From: UBA11606 sp964504305
Lineage (GTDB): Bacteria; Actinomycetota; Acidimicrobiia; Acidimicrobiales; Aldehydirespiratoraceae
Length of the DNA stretch: 64,000 nucleotides
Assembly: GCA_964504305.1 (NCBI GenBank)
Contig: CAZDEB010000002.1
Location: 62,001-126,000, forward strand
Reading direction: 5' to 3'
In this document: piece after piece, positions 49,745 to 58,674 of the stretch
Layout: every line of letters starts with the position of its first letter
How positions within the stretch are numbered: position 1 is the first letter of the stretch
The notes under the pieces: generated by a model
The model's input: the letters and a program-made list of their open reading frames with translations, nothing else
What the model was told of the DNA's origin: nothing
Databases searched by the model: none
Program-made: the position numbers and the translations under genes

Positions 49745-51030
49745 CCAGCCTCGTCGAAGCGCTGAAGGGAAAGCCGCCCGATGGCACCCTCGGCTTTTTG
49801 CACGTCGACATGGATGCGTTTTTTGTGTCGTGCGAGCTGTTGCGACATCCCGAACTTGTCTCGCAACCCGTGGTCGTGGGCGGGACCGGAGATCGGGGGG
49901 TAGTGGCGGCGGCGTCATACGTCGCTCGGTCCTACGGCATCCATTCGGCCATGCCGTCCAGTCGCGCTCGTCGACTTTGCCCTCATGCGGTCTTCTTGCC
50001 CGGCGATCACGCCTACTACGCCGAGATCAGCTCGCGGATCATGGCGCTGTTCCTCGATGTCACCCCCCTGGTCGAGCCGTTGTCGCTGGATGAAGCCTTT
50101 CTTGATATTCGAGGAGCGCTGCACGGTCTGGATCGAGCTCCCGGAATCGCTTCTGCGCTGCGCAAGCAGGTACTGCAAAGCGAGGGTCTCACCTGTTCGG
50201 TGGGGGTCGCCACCAACAAGTTCCTTTCGAAGTTGGCAACCGAACGGGCCAAACCGCGCGCCGGTGCAGACGGTCCGGTCTTCGGCTCCGGGGTACACGT
50301 TGTGGCGGCGGGCCAAGAGCTTGAATTTCTCCGCCCTCACCCGATCAGAGCGTTGTGGGGAGTCGGGCCCTCGACCGCTTCGAAGTTGGGCCAAATGGGG
50401 ATTGAGACGGTCGGCGACCTAGCGGCCCAGCCGGTCGGTCGCATCAAGGCCGCCCTCGGCACGGCAAGTGGCTCGCACCTGCACAAACTGGCCAACGCCG
50501 TAGACCACCGGCCGGTGCTGGTTGATCAGAGCGCCAAGTCGATCGGACACGAAGAAACGTTTCCGCGCGACCTTGTCGACCGTGATGTCTTAGGACGCGA
50601 ACTTGTGAGAATGTCCGATGCGGTCGGCTCGCGACTACGTGAAGCAGGAGTAGCGGGCCGAACAGTGACCTTGAAAGTTCGTTTCGCCGACTTTTCAACC
50701 ATCACCAGATCCTCGACATTGCCCGAACCAATCGACGGCGCTCACGCAATTCGGCAGGTAGCTGACGCGCTTCTGGCCAAGGTCGACGTTGGAGACGGAG
50801 TGCGTCTGCTCGGAGTGGCCGTCAGTCAGCTCGGTCACCCAGTCGCCCAACAGTTGAGCCTCGATGACGCGATCGGGCCGTCTTGGGCCGACGCTGATGA
50901 CGTCATCGACGAGATCCGCCAACGATTCGGAGGCGACTCGATTGGCCCGGCGACCTTGGCTCGACCGGGTCAGGGACTTGATCGTCTGGAGCGAGGACAA
51001 AAGCAGTGGGGACCGAACGAGCTTGGTTGA
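49741..51030 (+). CDS. dinB: DNA polymerase IV (Y family)
   Basis: 429 residues. The likely start is TTG 49741, overlapping the Nudix stop by 4 bp; the open frame upstream of it is antisense-type noise over the Nudix gene. Active-site motifs are intact: HVDMDAFFVSCE near residue 21, YVARSYGIHSAMPSSRA near residue 60 and the catalytic LSLDEAFLDI near residue 115. A little-finger domain follows. It performs translesion synthesis. A tail QLSLDD near residue 375 may be a beta-clamp binding motif (QxxLxx). Confidence 0.93.
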   Translation: MTSLVEALKGKPPDGTLGFLHVDMDAFFVSCELLRHPELVSQPVVVGGTGDRGVVAAASYVARSYGIHSAMPSSRARRLCPHAVFLPGDHAYYAEISSRIMALFLDVTPLVEPLSLDEAFLDIRGALHGLDRAPGIASALRKQVLQSEGLTCSVGVATNKFLSKLATERAKPRAGADGPVFGSGVHVVAAGQELEFLRPHPIRALWGVGPSTASKLGQMGIETVGDLAAQPVGRIKAALGTASGSHLHKLANAVDHRPVLVDQSAKSIGHEETFPRDLVDRDVLGRELVRMSDAVGSRLREAGVAGRTVTLKVRFADFSTITRSSTLPEPIDGAHAIRQVADALLAKVDVGDGVRLLGVAVSQLGHPVAQQLSLDDAIGPSWADADDVIDEIRQRFGGDSIGPATLARPGQGLDRLERGQKQWGPNELG

Positions 51031-51101
51031 TTGGCTCGCCGCGTTGTTGAGTGGTTCGCGCTGTGCGAGACTGGAGGGGCAGCGATTAAAGGAGTACACG
51101 G

Positions 51102-51482
51102 GTGCCTCTGTCCGAGGACGAGCAGCGGATTCTCAGCGAAATCGAGAACCACCTGTACGAGTCCGACCCCGCGCTTGTGCGCGAAGTGTCGCAGACAACC
51201 ATCTACACCCACGCGTTCCGGAACCTCAAGTGGGCCACCTTGTCGTTTATCGCCGGCGCGGCCATGATGATCACCCTTATCTCGGTCGACGTGCTCCTGG
51301 CTTTTGCCGGCGTCGTCGTGATGCTGGTCAGCCTGCTTTGGTTCTTCGACAACGCCCAGAAGTTGGGCCGAGCCGGACTCGAACAAATGACTGCCGGCAT
51401 GCGCGGCGGAGGGCTGAAGGACGTGATGGGCGGCGCTGGTGCCAAGATGCGCGATCGCTTCAATCGGCCCGAAGAAGACTAG
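51102..51482 (+). CDS. DUF3040 family membrane protein
   Basis: 126 residues from GTG 51102 (AAAGGAG about 9 bp upstream). The N-terminal LSEDEQRILSEIENHL is the usual opening of DUF3040. Two adjacent membrane helices lie at ~45-85 (ATLSFIAGAAMMITLISVDV and LLAFAGVVVMLVSLLWFF), with a Gly/basic C-terminus. The family is actinobacterial, often encoded near the mraZ cluster, and its function is unknown. It converges on the TgpA-like gene with 41 bp between stops. Confidence 0.88.
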   Translation: MPLSEDEQRILSEIENHLYESDPALVREVSQTTIYTHAFRNLKWATLSFIAGAAMMITLISVDVLLAFAGVVVMLVSLLWFFDNAQKLGRAGLEQMTAGMRGGGLKDVMGGAGAKMRDRFNRPEED

Positions 51483-51523
51483 GTCCCGGCCAGCCGAGCG
51501 GATCACCCCGACATAGATCTGAG

Positions 51524-53842
51524 CTATACAGGCCGAAGTCGACGGGGGTCCATCGAGGCAAGAACGAGACGACGACGCGGTACTTGGGCCCGACATGTAG
51601 TCACGATGTCTTCAGCCGCGGCTACCGCGCCGGCGGCGATATTGGGCGCGTCAGAAGTCTGGGCGTAGCGCAGAATCGTGAGTGCGGACGCCAACTCGCG
51701 GGTAGGCCCCAAATGCAGCTCGGACAGCGCCGCTCGGCGAGAAAATTCGAGGGCGGTTTCCGATGCGACAGGTGCGACGCCGACCATAGCCATTGCTTCG
51801 GCCGCATCGTCCCATGCAATCTCGCTTCGGCCGTAGGGGTCGTCGACGACGCGTGCTAGCCGGCGTCGGGTCAGCCCGAATTTGGCGAGAGGGATGGCGC
51901 CCAAGGCGAGGGCCAGTCCAGATGTTGCCGCGAGGCCGCGGAGCAGATTCCTGGAGCTGAGTCCACCTGAGCGACCGGTACCGCCGGAGGCGGCGAGAGT
52001 GGTGGTGACACTTTCGGGTTCGATGAACGCGCCGCCACCGGTGGGCCTTGGCGCGGCAAGTGTGTTGGGGACAGTGTCTGGCGCGGCGGAATCGGAGCGA
52101 TTTGCCTGGTCATTGAAGTTCAGTTGGGCCGGGGCGAGGCCGGTGATGTCGCTGTTATTGGCAGGAGCGCGACCCGGCGTTGGATCGAACACGACCCATC
52201 CCACTCCGGCGAAGTAGAGCTCGGGCCAGGTATGAGCGTGCTCGCCTCGTACCACAAACTCTTTGCGGCTCTCGTTCCAGTCGCCCCAGGTGAACCCGAC
52301 CGCCACACGCGCCGGGATGCCGAGAGAACGAGCCATACCGGCAAAAGCGACCGCGAATTGTTCGCAGTAACCCCGTTTCACCGTGAAGAGGAAGTCCTCG
52401 ATGCTGTTGACGTCGTGGCGCAGGGCCACGTCGAGGTCGTAGGTGAAGTTGGACCCACTCAGGAAGTACTGCTGAAGTGATAGCGCTCGCTGGTAATCGG
52501 AGGTCGCGCCGGCGGTGATTTCTTCGGCCAGTTGGGTAACGGCCCCCGACCAGCAGCCGTCGGAGCGGGCTTGATCGCTCGAACAGGTTGGAGGTAGAGC
52601 GGTGAGCGGTTCGACGAACTCGGGGTCGAGACCGTCTGCGGCATTGGCGGGGAGATCGCCCGGCGAGAAGTTCGGTACCGCCGATTCGATCATGTAGGTG
52701 AAGCCGCGAGCCGCCGCTGCTTCGGACTCGCGCTGCACCACTAGGGCACCCGTTGCCACCTCGTATTCGAGAGCCACGTTCTGCGAACTTATTACGTTGT
52801 TCACCTCGTAGGCCGCCGGTAGATAGATGCCCCCGAGGCTGCGAGTGGTGATCTCTTGGCGCACGAGCCGTCGGGGAATGCTGGGGTCGACGTCGCTGCC
52901 GACCGGACCACGAATGTCGTCGAAGTTGCTTGATCGGCTCCAGACTTGGCCGTTGAACTCGGTGAGAGCCATGAGTCGCCAGTAGCTGCGGTCGGTGTCG
53001 GGATTGTCGACTTTGACGGAGAACATCTCGAATCGAGACTGATCAACAAGCGAGGCGTGAATGTCGACCAAAGGGCTGACGACGCTTCTGGTTTGGGGGC
53101 CGTTGTCCCACGTCGAGGGGTCGAGGAGAACGTCGCCCGCATCGGGGAAGGCCGGACCGGCGTAGACCCCGAACGCGACCGACAAGGCGAGCGCCGCGGT
53201 TCCGACCCGCATCGTTGTCGTAAGCCCCGCCGAAGTTCCGGACGCGATCCAGACCTCTTCTCGCGCTTGGCGCTCGGCGCGCATGGTCAATATGACGACG
53301 CCTGCTGCGGTGGCAAAGAGCGTGGCGTGCAGCACCGGGGATTGACCGGCGCCGAGCAACGCGACGAACACGAAGATGGTTGCGGCGGGGGCGACGGCTT
53401 CTAACGTCGAGCGGAGCCGAAATGCTGCCCAGTCGGCAAGAGTTGCGGTCCACCACAACGCGACGGCTGCTACGACGACAAAGCCGCGCAGAGCGTCGAC
53501 GGGAGCGGACTCGGCCGAGAAGGTCTGCCAGGCAACATCGAGGTCGGCTCGTAGCAAGCTGAACGTTTCGCGGGTGGGAAGAACCGAACCGGCAGTCTCG
53601 GGGAACAACACGACGTTGGCGACGATCACGAATCCCGCAGCGCTGATCAAAACCGAAATGAGGGTGCTGAACCCCGCTCGCCGAGCCACGATCGCCAAGC
53701 CGTGAGCGGCGAGAACAAACAGCAGCAGGTCGGGGAGAAACGATCGATCAGTGAAAATTCGTTCGAAACCAAATGTCACCGCGACCGTGAGCGCCACGAG
53801 CGCTAGCTCGCTCGCGAGGTCGACGACCTTGCGGTTGATCAT
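51524..53842 (-). CDS. TgpA-like transglutaminase-domain membrane protein (DUF3488 / DUF4129)
   Basis: 772 residues from ATG 53842, which overlaps the DUF58 stop by 4 bp. Several membrane helices at residues ~1-220 (DUF3488) precede an extracellular transglutaminase core: Cys in VKRGYCEQFAVAFAGMARSL near residue 480, His in VRGEHAHTWPELYFAG near residue 520 and Asp in VVFDPTPGR near residue 540. One more helix (near 650) and a cytoplasmic DUF4129-like tail end it. The MoxR-DUF58-TgpA order is a widespread conserved cassette; its substrate in actinobacteria is unknown. Confidence 0.92.
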   Translation of the reverse strand: MINRKVVDLASELALVALTVAVTFGFERIFTDRSFLPDLLLFVLAAHGLAIVARRAGFSTLISVLISAAGFVIVANVVLFPETAGSVLPTRETFSLLRADLDVAWQTFSAESAPVDALRGFVVVAAVALWWTATLADWAAFRLRSTLEAVAPAATIFVFVALLGAGQSPVLHATLFATAAGVVILTMRAERQAREEVWIASGTSAGLTTTMRVGTAALALSVAFGVYAGPAFPDAGDVLLDPSTWDNGPQTRSVVSPLVDIHASLVDQSRFEMFSVKVDNPDTDRSYWRLMALTEFNGQVWSRSSNFDDIRGPVGSDVDPSIPRRLVRQEITTRSLGGIYLPAAYEVNNVISSQNVALEYEVATGALVVQRESEAAAARGFTYMIESAVPNFSPGDLPANAADGLDPEFVEPLTALPPTCSSDQARSDGCWSGAVTQLAEEITAGATSDYQRALSLQQYFLSGSNFTYDLDVALRHDVNSIEDFLFTVKRGYCEQFAVAFAGMARSLGIPARVAVGFTWGDWNESRKEFVVRGEHAHTWPELYFAGVGWVVFDPTPGRAPANNSDITGLAPAQLNFNDQANRSDSAAPDTVPNTLAAPRPTGGGAFIEPESVTTTLAASGGTGRSGGLSSRNLLRGLAATSGLALALGAIPLAKFGLTRRRLARVVDDPYGRSEIAWDDAAEAMAMVGVAPVASETALEFSRRAALSELHLGPTRELASALTILRYAQTSDAPNIAAGAVAAAEDIVTTCRAQVPRRRLVLASMDPRRLRPV

Positions 53843-55005
53843 GAGGTGGCCACCGGAACCGAACGGCCCAACCGCCATAAACCTGCGAGTTGATTGGGCC
53901 CCGTAAGGTGGATCCAATCGCCGCTGCTGGCTGCCCCCAGCTGGCTCTGCCCCCAGGCGATGGCATCGACGGTGATCACCACCGCGGCTCGTAACCGGAT
54001 GGCGAACCGGCGCCGGATATCGGCATCAGAGGCAACCACGGGATCGGCGGTAACCGCGACTACCGTCCCGCTCCCGCCGGGAATTGTTGGATGGACCTGC
54101 TCGGCTCCGCCTTCGAGCAACGCGAGGAACTCAAGCAAAGGGTCGAGTTGGGATTCGCCGATCATCAGAGGCGTAGTGCGGCCATCGGTTGTCTCGACGC
54201 GGGTGGCGTCTCCTGCTTTAAGTACCGACGCGGCAACCGAGGCGGCCACTGATGTTGTGACGTCGAGGGCCGACATTTCCTGGGATGGAGATCTGGTGTC
54301 GATGACGACCGCTAGGCGACCATGGCGAGGGGGACGAAACTGGCGGACCTGTAAGTCGTCGGTGCGCGCTGACGACGCCCAATGAATCTTTCGGAGGTCG
54401 TCGCCAGGCACATATTCGCGGAGTCCGTCGAACTCTTCGTCGCTTAGCCCGAGTGATTGTCGGAGTTCTTCGCCGAGCAGCGGATCGTCGCCGGCCGGCA
54501 CCCGCAACGCCGGTAGGTCTTCGATAGGAGGGTGAACAACGAGGCGCGTAGTGGTGTTCACTCGTTGGCGTCGGCGGGCTAGGCCGAGCCCGTCTACGTC
54601 GTCGATCTGAATGGGTCCGAGCTCGAGCACCCCTCGTCGGCTGGTTGGAAGGCGGTAGGCGCCGTGAACAGAACCGCCATCGCCGGCCATCGATGCGACC
54701 GATAGGTGCACGCCGCGTGTTCCCGAAACCGCATCGTGGAGACGAATGAGCGGGGACCGGCGAGGGGCGTGGTTGACGATGTCGAGGTCGACGCGTGCCG
54801 CTTCGCCGGCCGGAATTCGCGGCGGTGTCAGCTTTCGAGCCACCGCCAGTTGGCTGGGACGGAGTTGACGCAGCAGCGCGGCGATCGCGACGGCGGCGAT
54901 TGCGACGGTGCCCACGACCAAAAATTCGACCGCGCCGAACAGGCGTCCGGCCACGATGAACGCCAAGCCGACGAAACCAAGACCCCAACCCGAGCGGGTC
55001 GGCAC
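53839..55005 (-). CDS. DUF58-domain protein
   Basis: 388 residues from GTG 55005, 2 bp after the MoxR stop. Two N-terminal helices (~5-45, LGFVGLAFIVAGRLFGAVEF) are followed by a soluble region and the DUF58 core with GLREYVPGDDLRKIHWASSA near residue 210. A von Willebrand-like fold follows (LAVVIDTRS near residue 245). The family partners MoxR ATPases and membrane transglutaminases. The antisense frames of similar length are noise. Translational coupling with both neighbours is expected. Confidence 0.92.
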   Translation of the reverse strand: MPTRSGWGLGFVGLAFIVAGRLFGAVEFLVVGTVAIAAVAIAALLRQLRPSQLAVARKLTPPRIPAGEAARVDLDIVNHAPRRSPLIRLHDAVSGTRGVHLSVASMAGDGGSVHGAYRLPTSRRGVLELGPIQIDDVDGLGLARRRQRVNTTTRLVVHPPIEDLPALRVPAGDDPLLGEELRQSLGLSDEEFDGLREYVPGDDLRKIHWASSARTDDLQVRQFRPPRHGRLAVVIDTRSPSQEMSALDVTTSVAASVAASVLKAGDATRVETTDGRTTPLMIGESQLDPLLEFLALLEGGAEQVHPTIPGGSGTVVAVTADPVVASDADIRRRFAIRLRAAVVITVDAIAWGQSQLGAASSGDWIHLTGPNQLAGLWRLGRSVPVATS

Positions 55006-55007
55006 GG

Positions 55008-56045
55008 TCAGCCTCGCCCCGGGCGGGGTACGGGGACGCCGTCGAGAATCTCGGTTACGACGTCGATTGGCTTCACCCCGCGCATGCGGCTCTCGGGCGT
55101 GACCAACAACCGATGAGGGAGCACGAACCGAGCGAGCGACTTGATGTCGTCGGGGGTGGCGAACGCCCGTCCCTCGGCGGCCGCCTGAGCGCGACAAACC
55201 CTCTGGAGGGCAACTACCCCTCGGGGGGAAAGCCCAAGCGAAAGGGCGCTGTGTTTGCGGGTCGCATCGGCCAGATCGAGTAGGTAGCCGCGTAGGGCCG
55301 GTGCCATGTAGACGTCACGTAGCGATGACGACATTTCGCTTACCTGCGCGGCCGTCAACACTGGTCGAAGCTGGTCTGAGGGCTCCGTGCTGTCGCCATG
55401 GGTGTCGAGAATTTCGAGTTCGGCGGCGCGGCCGGGGTAGCCGATCTCGAGCCTCATCAAGAACCGGTCGAGTTGGGCCTCGGGCAGCGCGTAAGTGCCC
55501 TCGTGCTCGATTGGGTTTTGTGTCGCAATGACCATGAATGGGGAGTGGAGTTGGTGGGTGGTCCCATCGGTGGTCACCTGGCGTTCGCCCATGGCCTCGA
55601 GCAGCGCCGACTGAGTCTTGGGCGAGGCGCGGTTGATTTCGTCGGCGAGCAATATGTTGCTGAACACTGGTCCCGGTCGAAACTCAAAGACACTCGTTGA
55701 CCGGTTCCAGACACTGACGCCCGTTACGTCGGTTGGCAGCAAGTCCGGAGTGAATTGGACCCGGCCGAATCGCCCATCGACGCTGTGGGCAAGCGCCTTG
55801 GCAAGGCTGGTTTTGCCGACGCCCGGAACGTCTTCGACCAAGACATGGCCGTCGGCAATAAGCGCGAGTGACAACAGGTAAATAGCTTCGCTCTTGCCGC
55901 GAATAGCTCGTCCGATGTTGTCGGTGAGGGCCTGGAAATTGTCGGCGAACCCGACGCTTGCTCCGTGAGTGGTGTCACTGGCATTTGCTGCTGAGCCCGG
56001 ACCGTTGTTGCTGGGATCGAGTTGTTGATGTTCGGTTGTGGTCAC
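55008..56045 (-). CDS. MoxR-type AAA+ ATPase
   Basis: 345 residues from GTG 56045 (GGAGG about 4 bp upstream); the upstream frame extension of 35 codons lies in the divergent promoter. Motifs: Walker A EDVPGVGKTSLAKAL near residue 75, Walker B ILLADEINRASPKTQSALLE near residue 130, sensor 1 MVIATQNPIEHEGTY near residue 170 and C-terminal LLVTPESRMRGVKP. MoxR proteins act as chaperone-like ATPases for VWA-domain partners, here the adjacent DUF58 protein. It is divergent from the ROK gene with 120 bp between. Confidence 0.93.
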   Translation of the reverse strand: MTTTEHQQLDPSNNGPGSAANASDTTHGASVGFADNFQALTDNIGRAIRGKSEAIYLLSLALIADGHVLVEDVPGVGKTSLAKALAHSVDGRFGRVQFTPDLLPTDVTGVSVWNRSTSVFEFRPGPVFSNILLADEINRASPKTQSALLEAMGERQVTTDGTTHQLHSPFMVIATQNPIEHEGTYALPEAQLDRFLMRLEIGYPGRAAELEILDTHGDSTEPSDQLRPVLTAAQVSEMSSSLRDVYMAPALRGYLLDLADATRKHSALSLGLSPRGVVALQRVCRAQAAAEGRAFATPDDIKSLARFVLPHRLLVTPESRMRGVKPIDVVTEILDGVPVPRPGRG

Positions 56046-56165
56046 AAGGCCTCCGCGCCGGTCAATCGGCGCAATGGTAGAGCGTGGAGCCGGGCTGGTG
56101 TAGTCGGCGGACCTTACGGTCGGTATCGACATCCAGGAATCGAGTGCCACCTAGTCTCAGCGTCT

Positions 56166-57035
56166 ATGGATCTGGCATTGGCGGTCGATATTGGAGGCAC
56201 CAAGTTCGAGGCGGCGGTTGTCGATTCCGGTGGCACGATTTTGCAACGCCAAAGAGTGGCTTCTACCAACGCATCGGATGCCGAAGATCTGTTTGGGCGC
56301 CTCGAACTCATTATTGCCAAGCTCGACCTCTCTGACATCGTGGTGTGCGGCGTCGGCTCCGGCGGTCCTATGCGTAATGAGGGAGCTGCGGTTTCTCCTC
56401 TCAACATCGAGGTATGGCGCGATTTCGACTTGCGGGGACGTCTTGGCGAACTGAGTGGAAAGCCGACTTTCGTCGATAACGACGCCAAGGCTCTGGCGCT
56501 TGGTGAGGCTTGGAAAGGCGCAGCAGTCGGCGAACAGAACTTCATCGCGATGGTCGTGTCGACCGGAGTCGGCGGCGGCATTGTGCTCAATGGTCGGCTT
56601 CTCGATGGTGCGGACGGAAACGCTGGTCATATCGGCCATGTTGTTGTCGAACCCGATGGCACCCAGATCGCCAACCACGTGCGCGGGGTGCTCGAGGCCG
56701 AGGCAAGCGGAACGGCCATAGCGGCGCGGACCGGCAAGCCGGCGTCAGAAGCCGATCGGGTCGAGCAAGCTCGGGCCGGCACGATGGTGGGTCGAGCCGT
56801 TGGGTCGGTCGCCAACCTCCTCGACCTGTCGCTCGCGGTGATCGCCGGCTCGGTGGCGCTCGGCTACGGAGCGAGCTTTTTTGACGCGGCTCAACGAGAG
56901 ATTGACAGGGTCGCGACGTTGCAGCACTCGCTTGGTACGCGCATCATTCCTGCCGCGCTCGGAGCCGACGGTCCCCTCATTGGTGCCGCGGCGGTTGGTT
57001 TTCGTGGTCTTGGCTACGATGTTGGCGTTCGATGA
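56166..57035 (+). CDS. ROK-family sugar kinase-like protein without zinc cysteines
   Basis: 289 residues from ATG 56166. Nucleotide-binding and catalytic features are conserved: ALAVDIGGTKFEAAVVDSGG at the N-terminus, the catalytic Asp in VDNDAKALALGEAWKG near residue 105 and STGVGGGIVLNGRLLDGADG near residue 138. The zinc motif CxCGxxGCxE is absent: the segment after GHIGHVVVEPDG reads TQIANHVRGVLEAEASG. Either it is a zinc-free ROK kinase (glucose or N-acetylglucosamine type) or a non-enzymatic relative. The stop overlaps the following ATG by 4 bp. Confidence 0.85.
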   Translation: MDLALAVDIGGTKFEAAVVDSGGTILQRQRVASTNASDAEDLFGRLELIIAKLDLSDIVVCGVGSGGPMRNEGAAVSPLNIEVWRDFDLRGRLGELSGKPTFVDNDAKALALGEAWKGAAVGEQNFIAMVVSTGVGGGIVLNGRLLDGADGNAGHIGHVVVEPDGTQIANHVRGVLEAEASGTAIAARTGKPASEADRVEQARAGTMVGRAVGSVANLLDLSLAVIAGSVALGYGASFFDAAQREIDRVATLQHSLGTRIIPAALGADGPLIGAAAVGFRGLGYDVGVR

Positions 57036-57310
57036 AGTCCCCCAAGTCCGCACCAGCGCCCACTATCGCGACCGTATTGAGGGTCGTGGGTCCCAAGCCG
57101 TCGTTGTGGATTACCGCGTTTCGAGAGGCTCGCCGGTTTGTGCCCGACGAGTGGTGGCGCTCGCGGCCCTACCTACCGGTGCCCGACCCAGCGTTTCTTG
57201 CCTTCCGGTCCGAGACTCAATACGGGTCTGGCGACCACGCGGTCGAGCCTCACGATCTCGAAGTCTGGTTGCGCTGGTGCCGGTCGGAATATCAGCGCCA
57301 ACGCGGGTGA
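57032..57310 (+). CDS. Small actinobacterial protein of unknown function
   Basis: 92 residues, start ATGA-overlapped with ROK and stop overlapped by the lipoate-ligase GTG. The sequence has clustered aromatics (DEWWRSRPYLPVPDPAFLAF) and a Trp-rich C-terminal helix (LEVWLRWCRSEYQRQR). It is compact, basic and probably soluble. I recognise no named family, but the tight coupling in a conserved-looking operon argues that it is real. Confidence 0.7.
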   Translation: MKSPKSAPAPTIATVLRVVGPKPSLWITAFREARRFVPDEWWRSRPYLPVPDPAFLAFRSETQYGSGDHAVEPHDLEVWLRWCRSEYQRQRG

Positions 57311-57999
57311 CTTCGTTCGTTGGTCGCTGGCAGATCGTGCATGTGGCTAACGACGCGAAGGCGCTGCACTCTTTCGACCCGCCGACCCAACAAGTTCCGA
57401 CTCTCGTCGTTGCGTCAGTTACCAACTCGGCTCTTGTCCTTGGCTCAACGCAGCCCCACTCGGTAGCCGACGCCGACGCGGCCCGGCGTCATGGTCAGGA
57501 CCTGGTGCGGCGGCGCAGTGGGGGAGGGGCGGTGCTCGTCAGTCCGGGAGGGCAAGTGTGGATCGACGTGTGGATCCCCCGAGGCGATCCACTGTGGGAT
57601 GACGATGTGGTCGGGCAGGCCGTTCCGATCGGGCGGGCTTGGGCCGCGGCGATCGACGGCTTGGGTCACGGCCCTTGCACGGTTCATGAAGCCGGCGTTC
57701 AGCGCACCACGTGGTCAGACCTCGTGTGCTTTGCTGGTCGCGGGCCTGGCGAGGTGTTTTCGGCTTCAGGCCGCAAATTGGTGGGAATCAGCCAGCGTCG
57801 AACCCGACAATGGGTGCGGTTACAGACGCTGGTGTATCGGCGGTGGGATTCCGCGAGTTCGCTGGCCGGTCTGGTGCTGAGCATCGACGAACGAGCAGAC
57901 GCGACGAGAATGTTGGACCGTCTCGTCGGTGTCGTCGACCCCGCTGATGAGCCGGGGTCGCCCGACATCTGGGAACGGGTAGCAGCGGCCCTTCGCTGA
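57307..57999 (+). CDS. Lipoate/octanoyl protein ligase-like (BPL/LplA family)
   Basis: 230 residues from GTG 57307 (GTGA overlap). The ligand-binding core is RRRSGGGAVLVSPGG near residue 60 and the catalytic-lysine region is SGRKLVGISQRRTRQ near residue 157, as in LplA-like ligases. Overall length is shorter than bacterial LplA (~335), matching the compact actinobacterial type that lacks the C-terminal accessory domain. It would attach lipoate or octanoate to E2/GcvH subunits; no such target is nearby. The next gene begins after a new promoter region. Confidence 0.82.
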   Translation: MTSFVGRWQIVHVANDAKALHSFDPPTQQVPTLVVASVTNSALVLGSTQPHSVADADAARRHGQDLVRRRSGGGAVLVSPGGQVWIDVWIPRGDPLWDDDVVGQAVPIGRAWAAAIDGLGHGPCTVHEAGVQRTTWSDLVCFAGRGPGEVFSASGRKLVGISQRRTRQWVRLQTLVYRRWDSASSLAGLVLSIDERADATRMLDRLVGVVDPADEPGSPDIWERVAAALR

Positions 58000-58071
58000 G
58001 CTCTGCCCAACCGGACAAGCGAAAACTAGCACCAAACGTGTGTTCGTGCGCGCCCTGAGTGGCGAAAAACC

Positions 58072-58101
58072 TTGCCAGATTGGAGGTGGAGGGAGTATAG
58101 T
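58072..58101 (+). promoter_or_regulatory. Predicted sigma-A-type promoter of mraZ
   Basis: TTGCCA at 58072-58077 and TATAGT at 58096-58101 with an 18-bp spacer. The ATG of mraZ is at 58198, giving a leader of about 90 nt. The -10 and spacer overlap the KGGAG box array. Confidence 0.65.
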
Positions 58102-58135
58102 GGAGTAAATGGGAGGGCTAGGGAGTCACCTGGTG
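58081..58135 (+). promoter_or_regulatory. MraZ operator: KGGAG boxes at 10-bp period
   Basis: TGGAG 58081, GGGAG 58091, TGGAG 58101, GGGAG 58111 and GGGAG 58121 recur every 10 bp, with a weaker TGGTG at 58131. MraZ of other bacteria binds TGGGN/GTGGG repeats with 5-bp spacers, i.e. the same 10-bp period, upstream of its own gene. This array overlaps the promoter -10, so autorepression is expected. Confidence 0.75.
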
Positions 58136-58197
58136 CCCTTAGGGGTTGCTGGGGATCCGGTAGCTCGCACAAATGGACCGGAAAGGGGGACACGGAA

Positions 58198-58626
58198 ATG
58201 GCACGGTTTGTCGGCAACTTCGAACACACGCTTGACGACAAGGGCCGCCTCATTCTCCCGTCCTCGTTTCGGGCCAAATTGGCCGAAGGGGCGTTCATCA
58301 CCCCGCTCGACCACTGCCTGGCAATTCTCCCTGTCGACGAGTTCGACCGAATGGCCGACAAGCTCGAGGAACAGGTGGCCGCGGGCGATGTCGACGTCAA
58401 TGCGGTTCGACACTTCGCCAGTCAGGCCGACGAAGTGACCCCTGATTCTCAGGGCCGGGTGCGGTTGCTTCCTCATCTTCGGGCCCTCGGCGGGCTCGAG
58501 CGCAACGTCATCGTCACCGGCGCGCTTCGTCGGATCGAAATATGGGACCCGGGCCGCTGGGCCGATCTCGAATCGACCGGCGCTGGCCAGCTCACCCAAG
58601 CCATCGAACGAGGCCACGGCCTCTAG
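58198..58626 (+). CDS. mraZ: Transcriptional regulator MraZ
   Basis: 142 residues from ATG 58198 (GAAAGGGGG 8-14 bp upstream). Both AbrB-like halves are recognisable: FEHTLDDKGRLILPSSFR near residue 8 and the second DSQGRVRLLPHLR near residue 83. It binds promoter repeats as a ring oligomer and represses the division and wall cluster that follows. The operator lies 60-120 bp upstream. The gap to rsmH (211 bp) is longer than usual and contains a large inverted repeat. Confidence 0.95.
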   Translation: MARFVGNFEHTLDDKGRLILPSSFRAKLAEGAFITPLDHCLAILPVDEFDRMADKLEEQVAAGDVDVNAVRHFASQADEVTPDSQGRVRLLPHLRALGGLERNVIVTGALRRIEIWDPGRWADLESTGAGQLTQAIERGHGL

Positions 58627-58674
58627 CCCCATCCGACCCAAATCCACGAAAGGCCCATCTCAGAACACGCTCAA

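Noticed and set aside
48923..49918. 331-codon minus-strand frame opposite Nudix and the HTH membrane protein
   Set aside because: Both opposite-strand genes have clear motifs; this frame has none.
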